The notes below the pieces were generated by a model. That model did not search any database and was not told where the DNA came from. It was given only the letters and a program-made list of their open reading frames with translations. Made by a program: the position numbers and the translations under genes. Positions 37,446 through 51,983 of a stretch of 64,000 bases of DNA are shown here, piece after piece. Origin of the DNA: Strix aluco (lineage: Eukaryota; Chordata; Aves; Strigiformes; Strigidae); the NCBI RefSeq assembly GCF_031877795.1, contig NC_133933.1:20798029-20862028 (forward strand), in the 5' to 3' direction. Positions within the stretch are counted from its first letter, which is position 1; each line of letters opens with the position of its first letter.

Positions 37446-40400
37446 TTTTTAGTAAAAGAGTTTGAGAGATTTCTCGAAAAACTCTGGACCATTTGCATTG
37501 TTTATATATTTGTGTAACAGTTATAGAAGCAGTACTGTAGCAATGTACCTGTGGTAATGTACTATTCAAAAGGTTCTGTCACAAGAGTTACTACATAGGT
37601 AGACAAAAGTGTAATTTCCCAACAGATACCCTGCTCATCCTGTGGGACTGTGGCTGTAAAACTTGCACAAACTGCATATTGGCTTTCCAAAAAGACAAGG
37701 TCTGTTTATTCAAGCTCATTTACTCGGTGACTGTTCTCTAATATACAAGGTTAGATACATCTACTATAGAAACAGCCATGTTTGTGTTGTACAATTCATT
37801 GTGCTCTGCCTTTGATATTGAATAGGTCATAACCTGTTTCTAGGGTAGGTGAAATACACTTAGCAGGCCTTATTTTTATCTGCTGACACTGTAGGTAACA
37901 TTAGACAATATTCAAATGCAGCCTCTCTGGCAAGATTGTCATGTCCCAAACCTAACAACTTTTAAAAAAATTTTTTCAGAGCTAAAACTTAGAAGGGGAA
38001 ATACCATTCCTATTTCTGTGCACTAAATTCCAGGCATGGACCAGGGAGAAGTTGTCACAATAAATACCTGAGTAATTGGAAAAGCAATAATTGGTAGGAC
38101 TTCTTAAATTCTTTCGGCAAAAACCCATGATGAGTTTGTAGAGCCTTGTGTGTTCAGTGCTTCATAAGTAAAAAGCCAGGAGAAGAAAGTCCCAGCTTAA
38201 ACAATTCATAGTGATCCATGATACCCAAACAAAGGTATCTTTCCATTGATACTGGCTGGGGAGAAGTGAGGAGATAGAAGTACTCTTATTTCTGTTTTTC
38301 ATGGAATTTAATACCCATGAAGATACTAAGTTGGTAGTCTCAAAGACCAGAAGTTTTTGTCTGGCCAAATACAGCTTATGCAGCAGAAGTGCAAATTTTG
38401 CTGTCCTGCCACATTAATGTCTGCTGCTCTGCACAAAGAGGGAGATCATCAGGGGGTGTTTGCAGGATGTGACCTGGCTGTCAGGCTGATATGGCATGTC
38501 CTCCTTCATTGATAAAAGCTGCAGCCAGTAGGGCTTTGGTGAAATGGAACTGACTTTTAGGAGAGGGTCATCCCAAATCCTAAATATTGCATAAAGTTGC
38601 AAACACATGACATAAATAAGTCAAAGCTTTGATTTAGTCCTGTGTCAGAAACTTTCATTCCAAATGAATGCCACATTTGTCTTATTTAAACTTTCCAATT
38701 TTTTGTCTTGTTGGAGTCCTCTTCTGCTCCTTGTGTCATACTTCTTCCAAGTAATGTCAGATGTTTAAGATCTTCCAGTAAGGAAAAATTACACAAGGTC
38801 TGGGGTATATGCCATCTGTATATTGCTTTATTTGTCCACACTGACAACAGCCATAAGATGAGATGACCCTCCTTCCAGTAGTCTTAGCTCATCTTCAGTG
38901 CTTTGTGCTCAGAGAACAGTTCTGAAACCAAAATTGACCCAGAGCCCAGAGTGGGCACACAGACCTTACTGCAAACCTTACACAGTGCAATGCTGCACTC
39001 TAGTATGTCATCGAAGCTTACTTCATCTTGTCCACAGCAAGAATTTGGAGGCAGCAAGGATACCATGAGATGACACTAGTCGTAACACTGTGGTGGCATT
39101 CTTAATGGGAAATTTAGTGTGGTCTTGAAGACCTTTACATCCGACTTCCCAATACTCTATGACAATTGCAAAAAGTATTTGCCTGAAGATCTTTTTAGAA
39201 AGCACTAGTCTTAGCTATATTTAACATCATACTTAGATTTTTTTTTAATAATTAGTATTATTATTTCACTTTGCTTAATCTCTATGTCTGCCCTGATCTC
39301 ATGTTTCCATCCCCTTTCACTTTTTTCTTCGTCTTCAACCTGAAATTTTCCCTGCTTTTCTGTCTCTACCATATCACTCCTCCTTGTTCCTATCATTCCC
39401 ATTTCCCATGGACATGCTGTGCAGCTTCACTATCTTTTTCTTCTCCATTAGACATAATGCACTGCCTCACTGTCTGCCAAGCTAAGCATTTCCGCATGCT
39501 ACTGCGATTTGGGGGTTTGGGGTTTTTTTCCTTAATTTGTAGCAGCATTCCCTAACAGAGGCAGTTGTAATGGCTTCTTCCATTTTGTATCCGATTATTT
39601 TTTAAACAAGGGCAGTTACGCTGGCAAGCTTTGATCTGCACAGAAATATATGCACAGTTAATACATTTCAGGTAAGTCTTCAGGTTGTCATTAGAGACAT
39701 AACATCTTCATGGTAACCGTTTCCCACTGCCTCTAACCAGAGAATGAAAAGAGTAGCAGCTTTTCAAGAAATTCCTTGTTATTGTAGGGCAATATTCCTA
39801 GGACTGCTATGTATTTGAAATGTATACATTTAGTATACATTAGAAATTATAAGTAAGTGCAGCAGCATGAGTACTGCATTCATTTCTGTGTATATCTAAG
39901 ATAAATGGGGCAGATACTACCGGATTTAGGTGCCTTTGCCATTTAAGGTGTAAGAGTAAAACTAGTCAGAGTAAATGTAAATCTCAGCATTATTTCAGCC
40001 TATCCATTCTTAAGCCCTTAAATCCTACAAAGTTGGCCAAGTTTGTCTTGTACCATGTTAAGAATTCAGTAATTTGGATGATTCTGGGATGGAAGGGAGG
40101 AAGAAACAGATCAGGTCTTTCAGGTAGCGTGTGTCCCTACCCCACTGGTAGGTGGGGATGGCTGGCGTGCAGCTCCCAGTATTTATCTGAGCAGAGAAGT
40201 GATTAACCATGAGGACTGGAAATTCAAATCAGATACGCTGTTCTCTGCCTGCTGCACACAGTCTGTCACATATGCCCTACCTGCCTGCCAGCCTAATACA
40301 TCTTAGAATTAAAACCCCATCCCCAGTGACATACCAGGAGCACTTTGGGCACTGTGGCTTCAGGCACATGCACATTTGGACAGGTGTCACCATGGTGATT

Positions 40401-40539
40401 ATACTTGGGCGATGTGTTGAGCTTTCTTTAATTTAATTTAATTTTTAATAGAGCTTGACATATTGCCAAAGTATAATCAATGCAGTGACATCTGCCTGAG
40501 CCCTGGCTCCACAGGTCCTGTCTAGCTCTAGGTCTTATT

Positions 40540-40830
40540 TCCAACCTTCATTTAAGTAATATGCATATTTAATGATGTGCTCGCAGTTTCTTGATCTCAG
40601 AATACAGTATCATGTCTGGCTGGAACAATTTCAAGTTGTTATTGCCTTGTTTCTGTCTCGGACATGGTCCAAGACTCTCTGCTGCTGCATGTTAACTTTC
40701 CTCTGGCACTAGTCTCTGAGCAAAATCATTAATATTTTTATTTACAAGTGTAAATGAAACATTTCTAGAAGAAATAAAATAACAGATTAAAGCTGTCATA
40801 TTCTATAACCTTCTCCATGTCAGGTACATA
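40540..40830. promoter_or_regulatory. Candidate conserved non-coding element with octamer-like site
   Basis: Octamer-like atgcatatttaatgatg begins at 40561, with aaatcattaatatttttatt further on (around 40725). The block is non-repetitive and non-coding. A second homeodomain-rich block follows at about 41,090-41,330. Confidence 0.22.
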
Positions 40831-42584
40831 TTTTCCCTTTCCTTTAAGATCACCAATTACACTGTCTGAAAGGTGAGAATGGATTTTGTCTTGCTGTTAA
40901 TGTTATTTTTTTGTCTTTCATATTAAATCAGATATTAGCTCAACAAATATATATTAAGTGTTGTGTGGAATTTTCCAGACCCCTGTTTCCCTATCCCCTG
41001 ATAATTGCTATAACAGCTGAGTCCATGGGAACAACTTCCCTGAAGTGCATTTAACAATACTAACAGACACCGCCTGCTTGGTTTGCTGACAATTTCTTTT
41101 ATTCTTTAATAATTATTTCTTTTCATTTAACACCTTAATGAAAACTAATGTAGGAGATAAAACTTTAAATTGGAGTAAAAGTGCTCCTATACTACAATTG
41201 GCATTGACCTTACCAATTAAATGTAATAAGAATTAAAATTTTATGTATTTTTAATTGTACATTTAATAAGTGAAGAATACAGCTTGTCTGTTAAATATAC
41301 AAGGATTTGTTTAGTTATTGGATTAAGTCCTTAATTTTATGAAATTCAATTACCAGCATGGGGAGAGAGACTGTATTATGGCCAAAAGAATTTACAAAGA
41401 TTATTTCTTAACCATTTTCCTTTTAATAATGAAAACTCCAATCATAAAAATATTTGTCAGCTCAAAACTTTTGTTATGCCCTTTTGTTAAAAGCATAGGA
41501 AGGAATTATATCCCTTCCAGACAGCATGCGTAGGTAAACTAATTTAATTCTCTCTGGCATTCAACATAGAAAACCCATTGTACGTAACTGGAAAAAGTTC
41601 ATTTTGATAGTCCTGATAGAGGTTCAGCATGAGGTTTGAATAATGTTTGGTATCAGAAGCTCCATTTTTCTTCCTGGAGTATTCCCAGATCTCACTGGTA
41701 ATTCATGCACTCATGAAAAGGAAGTGCTAATGTGATGCAGCAGTCAATCCTTGGACAAGAGACAGACTGTACACCCAGCTTGATGGTATCTGAACCATGA
41801 TCCTTTTCTAAAGGGAGAAGTCTGTTCTTACACATGTAGGAAAATCATTGTGTTTGGCTTTGAGGTGCACATCTGGAAACCCCTGCTCTCTCTCCCGCTG
41901 TTCTGGCAGCTGCAAGTGTCAGATGTGCATAACACCCGGTTTCCTCTCTGCCTTGGAGCTCTGGACTTGGCCATTTGCCTTCCTTATAGGAGTCATGAGA
42001 GCCTGTGGCACCCTGGCTGCCAAATGCTTTCATCACTCCATGCTCCCAAAACACAGAAACAAGTTGCGTTGGGACTGTATGATGGCAATGGACTGTAGGA
42101 GGGAATGCAAGGAGCCATCAAGCAGGAGGATTTTTAAACAAGGAAGGGTCTTGCCAAGTATGGATAGGTCAGACAGTCCCCTTTTCAATTTTATATTGCC
42201 TGCCAGTGCCTAGTGGAAAAAATAAGACAGTGGCTGTTCTTCCAGTTAACAATTTCTGCAGCAAATTTTGACCTGACATAAATAATGTGGTATAATATGC
42301 AATCCATATTAGGCAACTTCATTTGCTATTAGCAAATGGATACTAGGATACTGAATGATTCATGATCAGGACACTGGGGGAAATCTCTGTCAAATGCAAT
42401 ATGGCAAGTCCTACTCTATTACGTAGGTAATGCTGCAAAAGTCTGAGGGAATGAAGTTGGCAAGTTTGGAGTACGAAACATCTGGAAAACCAAAGGGGAA
42501 ACCTTGGCCATGGTGACATCAGTAAGAGTTCTGCCATCGGTTTCCATGGGACTGGGGTTTCACTCTGATTTTTACAGGCAATAG

Positions 42585-42604
42585 ATAATAATAATAATTA
42601 TAAT
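42585..42604 (+). repeat. (AAT)n microsatellite
   Basis: ataataataataattataat, a short AT-rich trinucleotide tract. Confidence 0.75.
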
Positions 42605-45289
42605 CTGAGAACTCATCCATGGAAAAGGGAGTTTGGCTTTTTCCTGGACCAACAGACACAGGTTATAAATGTCTCGTCTCCAAATCTGCACTTAGATGGG
42701 CCAAAGGAATTCTGCCAAAATGATGCTGTGAAAGCAAGCCAAACGCAGCTCCAGCAAGGGCAACACACTGCCAGCTCTGCCTAATAGATGCCTTCGCATA
42801 TGACAGATAGATGCACCAGAAGTGTGCCTGTGTGAGTTAAGGACTCGTGGGTGAGTGTTTCTGTGGCACTGTGTGCTTTCCAATCCCTCCTGGGTTAGCC
42901 CATCAGCTGCACCAAGCACAGGATGAAAGTGGGCTTGCCATAAAAAGCTCTGTGAATCATGTTTGAATATTTCAGTCTTTGGAGTAGATGCCGGGTTTCA
43001 TGGAGGTTGCAAATTGCCAAAAGGACCAGACTGGTTATGACCAGAGAACCCAGGCAGTATAATGCCTAAGACCAGTTGTAACCCCTCTAGGGACTGCATC
43101 CTTTCCAGGACATGTTTGAGCTTAGACATCTGGTGGATAATCTGTGCTTCTGGAAGGCTCCCTGGCTCTGCAGGGGTTATCTTCCACATCTCTCCAACCC
43201 TGAACCAAACCCAATGCTGTGTTGATCCTCCTCCTAGCTTGAAATGCAATTACCATTGTATGATGGGGCCACGCTACATATTTTAAGCGTACTTACTGGC
43301 CTTCCATTATAGGTGTCCTTTATGATTGTGCAACATTCTTCTGTATCTCATCCTTGAGCAGAGACACAGGACTCACAAGAATCGTTGTTCTTCAGCTGTG
43401 ACCAAATCAAAAGATAGGTCTGCTCTACAGTGAGCACTGCAGTCCTGTTATCCCTGCTGTTTAGGGGCTTACTGGAATGCAGTCATCTCCTGTGCTTGAT
43501 GCTCACTTTCCTACCCAGTGCATGGAAAGATTATGCAATATACCCAAATCTGGACACTGGTAAATATTTCCAGACCAGTTTAAATGGACACTGTTTCCTG
43601 ATTTCTATCACACTCACTCTTGGTCTTGATTTCACCTGTATTCACAAGAAATAAAAGCCTCATTTGGTGACTAGCCTTCAAGACTCTCCCTCTCCTGCCC
43701 ATAGGTGCAGTACCTTCAAGAGTGTTTAGTGGACTTCTCTTCTGAGACACTCAAGGACCATAATGTACCTGCTGGGTTAAGATGTGAGCGCTGAGCATTA
43801 GTCATCCTTCCTAACATCCAGGAGCTAATCATCCCATGGAAAAGCATTGTTCCTATTGCTTCTTGCAGCCTCCAGCTGCAGCTGGACAATTGTGCAGTGC
43901 CACTTTGAAATCTGGAGCCATTGACATTTAAACAGCTCCCAAAGTGTTACAGTCACAGCCTGAAAATAAAAAGGGTGGGGGGAAGCCTCTGAAATCAGTA
44001 TGGTTTGGTAATCCTTATGATATTAAGTTGGATATTAAGACTGTTTTATCATAGGATTTCTGCACTGTTACATCAATCCCCTCAGTAACAATAGATCCTT
44101 GTCATACTCTGCAGGATATTTTTATTATTTAGGTTGGGAGCTGTGCAATGACATCTGTAAGGATTCAAAAGACAATTGGCAATTCAGCCAATAACTAGAT
44201 ATTATCTTGCAAGGTGGAAACAAAATATGCATGGGGCTTAAAATGAGGGAAAAGGTGACAGTCTACACTCTGTATTTGTTTTCTGCAGATGGGTTTGCAA
44301 TCTACCTCTGTACCTTAGCCATTATAGTGTTCACCTTTCTTTGGAAAGGAGGTGTTGTCCCACCAGTATTTTTGGTTTTGGATCTCCTTGTGCTGACTAC
44401 ATGATAGTGAAAAGATGACAGATGAGGCAGGAGGAAAACAGGTGTTTTGTTTTTTTTTTTTCTGTGACAAGACTTGTCTGTAGAGAATTAGGAAAGGAGC
44501 ACCTGATGGTTGCTCGTGTATATGAGTGTATAGTCAAAATGCTTCTGTTGGATGTTTTGTATTGTACTATAAATTCATCTTCATCTCCTTGCTTATGTTC
44601 CTGAGACCAATGGCTTCATCTTTTTCTCATATCACCTTTCCTAGAGCTTCAAAAAATAAGAAAATTCAAAAAGACACCTTTATTTTTTTTTTTTTCCCCA
44701 CCATTAATTCCCATCTTAACCTTCTGCCACTGATCTCCCTCACCCCTCCAACGCACAAATGAGGCTGGCTGGGCAAGTGGGAAATGGCCCCTACACCTTT
44801 AAGGGGTGGTCCCTCACCCTTGACCCCATCCCTGCAGTGATTATATAAGGAAGAGATTGGCCCAGGTCTTCTCAATGTGGCAGGACCTCCTGTGTGGGCC
44901 CAGAATGTCTGAGGTGGAGGTCTGAGTAGTTAGGGAGTGTGCTTTGGGGTGAGGGCATCAGCTGGGCAGCGTCTGGTGGCTTCTCCCATCAGATCTGACC
45001 TTTGTGGTCCTGCAGACCCAGCCGAGCTGCCCTGTCCCCTTCAGCTGCACCACCCACCCTGTTTCTAGTTCATGTTAACCTCTCCCTCTTCCTTCTGCCC
45101 CAGACAAGGGTTGAGGTTTTGCTCTGGTTCTTGGGCACAGGGCAGATTTCAGGAGCATGTTGCTGTAGCCAGTCCACCAGATGGTGAGACCAAGGTGGCC
45201 AAGGGATGCTTTCCTGCTGGGCATATTAAAAAAACCCCTGTGTATATTTATCATGATGCACCTTGCCTCCTCTCTGGCTGAAGTTTTAT

Positions 45290-45590
45290 ATTCACTTTGA
45301 ATTTAGGCTTCTGATCAAGATAACCATTGGCACCAAATGCATAATAGGTGAAATGTGCTTAACCTGTGGTTTATTTGGCAGCCATTTGCCTATGCAGTTT
45401 TATTTATAGTGTTTATTTCAAAGATTGATGGCAGCTGACAGGAGGTACTGAAACAATTGATAAAGGCGACTGACATTTTGTCAGCTGTCTGGGTGACAGG
45501 AATATATTGCTTGCATTTAAACTGTTTGTGCGAATAAATCATCGTTGATGCCAAAATTCACCTTTGGCCCTTTCCAACTGGTTCTTAAAA
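45290..45590. promoter_or_regulatory. Candidate conserved enhancer-like element with clustered TGACA sites
   Basis: Motifs include TGTGGTTT (RUNX type, 45365-45372), TGTTTATTT (forkhead type, 45410-45418) and four TGACA/TGTCA words within about 65 bases: TGACAG at 45436, the inverted pair CTGACA-ttt-TGTCAG at 45470-45484, and TGACAG at 45494. Dense, non-repetitive, non-coding motif grammar of this kind is typical of developmental CNEs. No conservation data were available. Confidence 0.35.
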
Positions 45591-48500
45591 AGTGGCTGGG
45601 AAAGGTGTTTGCTTAAGCAGTGAGCAACTTGCTGTAAGGAGCAAATGCTTACCCTCAATAAAATTTTCCTTAGCAATACTATTTAAATATTTAAAGCATT
45701 ATTGAAGTAGTTGAATTCTCTTCATGGCAAAGTTGAGGACAAAAGTATTATTCTCCTCTGTGAATGCTCTATAAAAATGTAACTACGTGGTGAAGACCTG
45801 TGGGGCAGCTTTTAATAAGGATGTGAAGGAAGGCTCTGTGCAGTGCATTTTAGTTATCCTTTTCTTTCTGAAAAGGTGCTAACAGTCTTTGAAAGGACTG
45901 AAGTCTTGTCCCTGCCAAGGCTTTCCAGATGTCTGTGATTCTCCAAGTGATGCATATTCCTATCCTACAATGTTATGCAAGTGAAAAGTTTGATGAGCTC
46001 TGATCTCTTTGTTTCTTCACTGCACCTCTAAGTCAACATAAACACCTAAATGGCAAAGAGCTCTCATGTATAAATATTGCACAGGCAAACTGTGTAAGGG
46101 GTATGCCTTATGTGGGTGTGCAAAAACCGAGGCAGGGTGAGTCTCTTTGAATTGCAGAGGGCCTGTACTACCCATCAGAGAATTACCTTCTGCTGTTACA
46201 AATGTGCTATCTGTAGGGCTCCTAATTGCCACGCTGTTTCCCAAAGGAGTCAGTGGCTGAGCCAAGGGCAGGCATGATGGAGTGCTTCTCACCTGTCCCT
46301 GTACAGCTGCATGTCTCCATAAGACACTGAGGACGCGATTGAAAGCGATGGGACATAGCTGAGCCCTTTACCAAACCATTCAAATGAGGAATGGGGAAAG
46401 TCTTTTCCAAGACTTGACAATTTAGTTGTGTTTTTTGTATAATGAAAAGAACATCATTGTTATTGTAATTGCCTGTACATGCACTGACAGGGCCAGTGAA
46501 CCGAGATGCTTTTCAGGTTGATATGTTGTTGAGCTATCTTCCTCCCCTGGCATACTTTTCACTTCTTGGTACTCTTCTTTCCATCTGAACCTGATGCTGT
46601 CATGTAACAGTAAGAAGGCACCTCTCAGAAATGTAAACGCGGAAAGAGACTGAATCAGTTCAGTTCCTCAGGCTAGATTTTGGGTAGGCTGCACAAGGGT
46701 AGACGATGTTGAAAGGTTATACACAAACACAGTCTATATCTCTGCAGATTGTCACTAGGATGTACTCAAACAAACCCTTGGTGCTAATGGAGAAACAGCA
46801 ATGAGTAACAGAAACAGGGATGGGGGAGAAGAGAAAGTTCATTGTGAGCTTAAATACAGCTGATTGGCTGTTTTCATTGCCACATTTATTGCGTTTATTG
46901 CATGTGATTATTTTAACAGTCTCGGACATAAATTCATCCAAGATAATTAAGTTTCTCAATTCATAGGGTCTCCACATCATGCTTAATAGCTCTGGACAGG
47001 GATGCCAATAGATGTCTGCTTCTGCGGAATGTGTTTTATGAAATCTTTTTTCCGACTCTGAAATTCCACAGCTTTCTGTGACTGGTATTTTTGCAGAGCT
47101 GCAGGATAAAGCCCCATCTGGGTCTTGCTGTGCACCAGCACATGGAATGTATTTATTGAAAATGGCTTGGCATTTAGGCTTTTTCCATTGGCACTAATAT
47201 GCACCATGTCAGGTTGTATCAGGCTGTGTTACATCATATGACTTGATGGGACTTGACATGACCTGACATAGCACAATGTATATGTCTCCTTACATCAGAG
47301 ACTAACAGAAACACAGCTTAATAAGGAGTAATAGCGCAGAAAACACAAGGACTTTATTGCTGCCTCTGATCAGAGGCAGGTAGCACGTGTTAGGTTTTTG
47401 GCACACATTTAATTGTGAGTTTTTCACAGTAAACTCCCATCTTGTTATTTATAGCTTTATGTAACTATAGATCTGCTGCTAGGTCAAAGACCAGTTTTTA
47501 TCATTCCATTTTGCAAATGTACTGAGAATGCAATAATGTAATAGTTCAGGCATTTTGCCATCCTAAGTGATTCAGTTTATCATTCTAGCCTGTAATGTTC
47601 TCATTTTCCCCTTCCCTGATCTCTTAATTTGTAGTATTGGAAAAAGTGTTGTATTTAGCATGGCTTTCAACTTCTATCTTCAAAGTTTGTCTTTGCATCT
47701 CTAATGCTATCCTCTATCTTCTGTGCCATCTTCTTGTAATCTACCTGCTGTTCAATACTTCATTAAAAAAGTTACTTAGGTATGGTTGAGCTCTTTTGAA
47801 ACTCTATCAGGAACTCCGTTCTGATTTCTGTACTTTTAGTGAATGCTTGCATAAACATTGCTTTAAAAAGTGAAGGTCTTAAAGAAAACTATGCTGATGT
47901 CTCACATGGAAACTCTCCATTGCTTTTGCAGAAGAAAATACTACCAAGATGTAATTTCATAAAGAGGTTTTGAGAACAAGGGAAGGCAAGTCCTTCATCT
48001 CTATAAATGAGGGAGGAATTAAGTAGGTTTTTGTCTCTGGAGGGTGGAGCTCTTTTTGATACTGAAGGCCTGTTTGTCTTCTTCAACTGGAGTCATCTGT
48101 TGGTGTTACACATTTTCCCCACTACCGGGCACGTGTCAGAGACCGGGGTGCATGTAACAGGAAGAAATGGACATTAAATAGTCCAGAGGTTCTCAAGGTT
48201 GCTTGTGGAGCCAGCAAGCTGAGAGTTGCAGCAGCCCCCCTGAATGCCATACCAACTTCATTCAGTTGATTCTTGCAAAAAAAGAAAAAAAAATTTTGCT
48301 AACCCGAGACAGTTTACACAAGGCCTGCTCCTGAGCTGTCCATGCACCTACCCCTCTTGTACAGCTGGAGAGTGTGTTGGTGAGAGATTATGTTTCCGTA
48401 CACACTTATCTTGGTAAAACTTGAGACTCTTGTAGTACTTGAAAAAGGGACAGGTATCAAGAGTTTCTTAAATGCCCAAGGACAGACCGTGATCAGTGTT

Positions 48501-49382
48501 TCTCTGCTGAATAACACGGCTTGCTAGACCAAACACTGCTCTATAATAGTGTGGCTAGATGGGCAGAGGAATATGATTCAAAGTTTTTTGTTTATTTGGT
48601 GGTTTGGATTTTAATATATATATGAAATTCCTCAAGGAAATTTCAGCAGGATCTGTTCTTCTAGCCTAGAGCTTTTGAAACTCCTGCCTGGTGTGGCAGC
48701 TGTTTTGGCAATAAGCTTCTTACTTCAAATCTACATCCAAGTGTAATTGTGCCCTATGGCTTTGCACACTCGGAGGTTAAGTAAATTTGGGTAAGGAGTG
48801 TGGCATATTGCATGCACAGCTTTTCCGTCCCCAAATTAGTTTCTGCCTGGAAGAAACCACGGCCTGCAAGATTAGGATGTACACCAAGATCTTGTTACAG
48901 GCTGGAGTCAGGATGTTACCAGAGTGACTGTGGAGGGTCTCACAGTTCTGGTACTGTGTGCCCAAGGTAGTGTGGAGTATTTCTTGAATTTCAGGCTCCT
49001 TGACCAAACTGACTGCATTGCAACCAGGTATGCAGGCTGGAGCATCAGTTGTAGTTAAACTCAGATGCTTCAGAGAAGGCACAAGATTGCAGTAATCAAA
49101 TGTAGGATAACAGCCTGCTGGGTCAAGCCCTGAATATTTATCCACATTCCATATCTTAGTATTGACTGGGTCTGGTTAATTATATATAAGCCTAATCTCT
49201 GTTTAAATTCTCTTCAAATCTCTTCATTTGAAGAACAAATATATTTAAAGAAATGTTAATAAAAGGCACAAAACCATCAATGCCACCTAGTATTTGGAGG
49301 AAAACATAACCACAAAAATTTGAATGATGACTATAGACATGTCAGTGACGGAATAAGTGTGGTGTCTACAAGTATTGGTATG

Positions 49383-49406
49383 TGAATGAATGAATGAATG
49401 AATGAA
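49383..49406 (+). repeat. (TGAA)6 microsatellite
   Basis: Six perfect tgaa units follow tatg, then aaata. This is likely polymorphic. Confidence 0.93.
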
Positions 49407-51965
49407 AATACTAGCTGCATCTCATGAATAAAGTCTGAGACTGTCTGAACTGCTCAAGAAATATTCTTTGTATGACTATATAAACCAAAAATATTACCCT
49501 TTTCAGGTTTATGAATTTTAAATGAAACCTAAAATTAACACTTGTATCACAGGGAAAAAAAAAAAGTCCATATTTCAAAGAATCAAAGGAGGAAAACATG
49601 AAGCTGATCCTATTGACTGCTTCATAAAGAAATTGAGAAACTCACTTTACATACATTCACTTTTTGACATCTTTAAATGGTAATTTAATCTTTCAAATGT
49701 CTTTTCATTCTGCGTCTTCATCTTTCTTCTTCAAAACTTCCTTTTAAGCTTCAGAAGATATATGATTTTACTTTAGTATCAGGGAAAATGGTTTGGAGTA
49801 TTACCAGTTAAATATATGGAAGTCAGGCTTCCTCTCTTGAGTTGGGGGTGTGGGAGGGGGAAACACATCCAAAGTCAACTACAGCAATTTTAATCTGGCA
49901 GTTTGGCAATCTGACATTCTGTAATTTTACCCATATGATCCTTTTAGTCCTCTTGTGGTAGCATATTCCTTATCTTATAAATATGGCATAGCATAATGGG
50001 GACTTCTGAACAACTCTGCATTTAAAAAAAATTAACAGTTTCTACCTAATAACTATTTAAGACTGCTTCTTCTAAAATTCATTTCAAAGGGGAATTGTAA
50101 TCTGAGTTTTCACTCCAAATAAATTGTGAAGCTTCTAACAGTGGTCCATTCCTCCAGAAGGCCAGGTATCCAGAATGGCAACAACCAGCTATGGGGAAGT
50201 TCTGACTGCTGAAACCTACAGTAACTATGCAAAATGATTTTTTTGTTCCTCAAAATACATGTGTTGGATTTCAGATTATATTCCTTCAGGATGCTTGTAA
50301 CTTTCTGCATGAGAATATGGTTGTTTCCTCATACTCTACTCTTCAGCCTTTCACCCAGGAAAGACATTTAAGTACAGAGTGGAGCAGGTAACTTAGTAGT
50401 AATTTTTTTTTCCTTTCAGAGTTACTCAGGTCCAACCTACCACTCCCTGCACTCCAAAGTTCTGCTGTGGGTATTGCCCCTCCTTGTCTACTTCTTTAAG
50501 GTCATCCTTCTGTGGTGACCCATGGAGCAAAAGTGACATATTTCTCTGCTGTGACAAGGTAAGGGCAGATGTGGCAATTAAGTCTGAGCTATTTGGTGGC
50601 AATGGAGTATTTTGGGTAATTGCAGTGCCAGCCACTAGGCTCTACCCTATCAGCTGTGGAATCCAGCAGTGTGGGATCTGGACTTGGGAAATTTTAAAGC
50701 AGGTACTCCTGTCATCTGAAACCTGAACAGATGCAATTATGTTGTGACAAGCGATAAGAATTTTCTATTTCAAGCAACATTTGTTTACACTTTGGATATG
50801 TAGATCAAAAGCTCTGGGGTGAATAACAGTCCTCCTTCAGGAAGAATTTTTGTCTAGACAGTGGGGTATTCCTCATGCCCAGCAGTGAGTACAGCAAATT
50901 TAACATTATCTGATTTTTAATTAAAATGAATGGTTCAAGTCATAATTATTGATGCACTGTTCTTTCTTGTTTGAATAAACATTATGTTATCGCCTGTCTA
51001 GAGTATATCTTAATTATAGATACTCTACATTCTGTTAATCTTAATTACCTCTACTTCAATATTTAAAAGTTGGGGATGGAGTTGGAATTTTTGAGAAAAC
51101 CTTTGTTTCTAATTGTCAAATGGCCAGTGGCATCAATGGAGGTACACAGCTACCCTGTGGAGCATGTAGAATTGGGAAATAAACAGCTTGTGGAGGTTTT
51201 AATGCCTTTTTCCCTTGAGTTAGCTAAAATATTGCCTTGCCTTTTCCCAGTGTTGACAAAATGGTCTGTTTAGATCTTCTGATCTTATATAGCTTGGTCA
51301 AGAAGAGTGTGTGTCAGAAGGACAAATCATAATTATCATCTTAGAGTAACTCTTTCTTAAAAAACCATCCTCGAATATCATCTTAATTTAAAGTGAACCT
51401 TATATTGACTGTCAGCATCCAATAAGAAACTGGTCCTCTATCAAAACAAGTATCTCCCTCTACTCTGACTTGACCAATTCCAAATTGTATTGCTATCCAT
51501 CAGCGCCTCCCAAAACTATATTCTCTCTATTGCCATCATGCCTGTATCTCTGGTGCAAGCTTGACTGTCTTAACATGGTTTATGGCTTCCCAAGGACACT
51601 TGTACCCATTTGGTCTGTGCAAAACACATCTGTAAAACAGAAATGATATGATGGAAGTAAATTAATCTTTCCACTGGCTTTCATCAATTGCAAGAAGTCA
51701 TCTCCTTGTTGTTTGCAGACTTCTCCAGATTAACCCTCTCCTCCTGCCTGCTCTGTCTGGATTTATAATGTGGTACAGTGATTTACATTGTTAATATCCA
51801 GAATAAGCCACAATATATCCTTGCACTGTAATTTAATTTTAAGAGATATTATGAAGTGTAGGAAAGGGCTTTACAGAGTTGTGGTATAAAGAGTGCCATA
51901 ATTGATTACGGTCAAATTAGACCATTTTGCTCAAATTTTTCTTTTTTAAAATCCTCTGCTTTTTG

Positions 51966-51983
51966 AAAAAAAAAAAAAAAAAA
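51966..51983 (+). repeat. Poly(A) tract, 18 bases
   Basis: Eighteen A lie between ctttttg and gactgctg. There is no sign of a retrocopy upstream. Confidence 0.9.

Larger units (their letters stand above)
37446..45289. other. Non-coding DNA, no gene seen
   Basis: No supported exon. It includes the motif blocks at 40,540-41,330, an (AAT)n tract at 42585, and a GC-richer patch at 44,700-45,230 with a TATA-like word (ttatataagg, 44841-44850) of unknown meaning. Confidence 0.5.

Noticed and set aside
47206..47269. 9-bp inverted repeat atgtcaggt...acctgacat
   Set aside because: Short arms and a 46-base spacer are expected by chance in 64 kb; no other support.
48184..48197. hAT/Charlie-like terminal word (cagaggttctcaag)
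   Set aside because: No matching inverted terminus and no 8-bp duplication were found within the following 500 bases.
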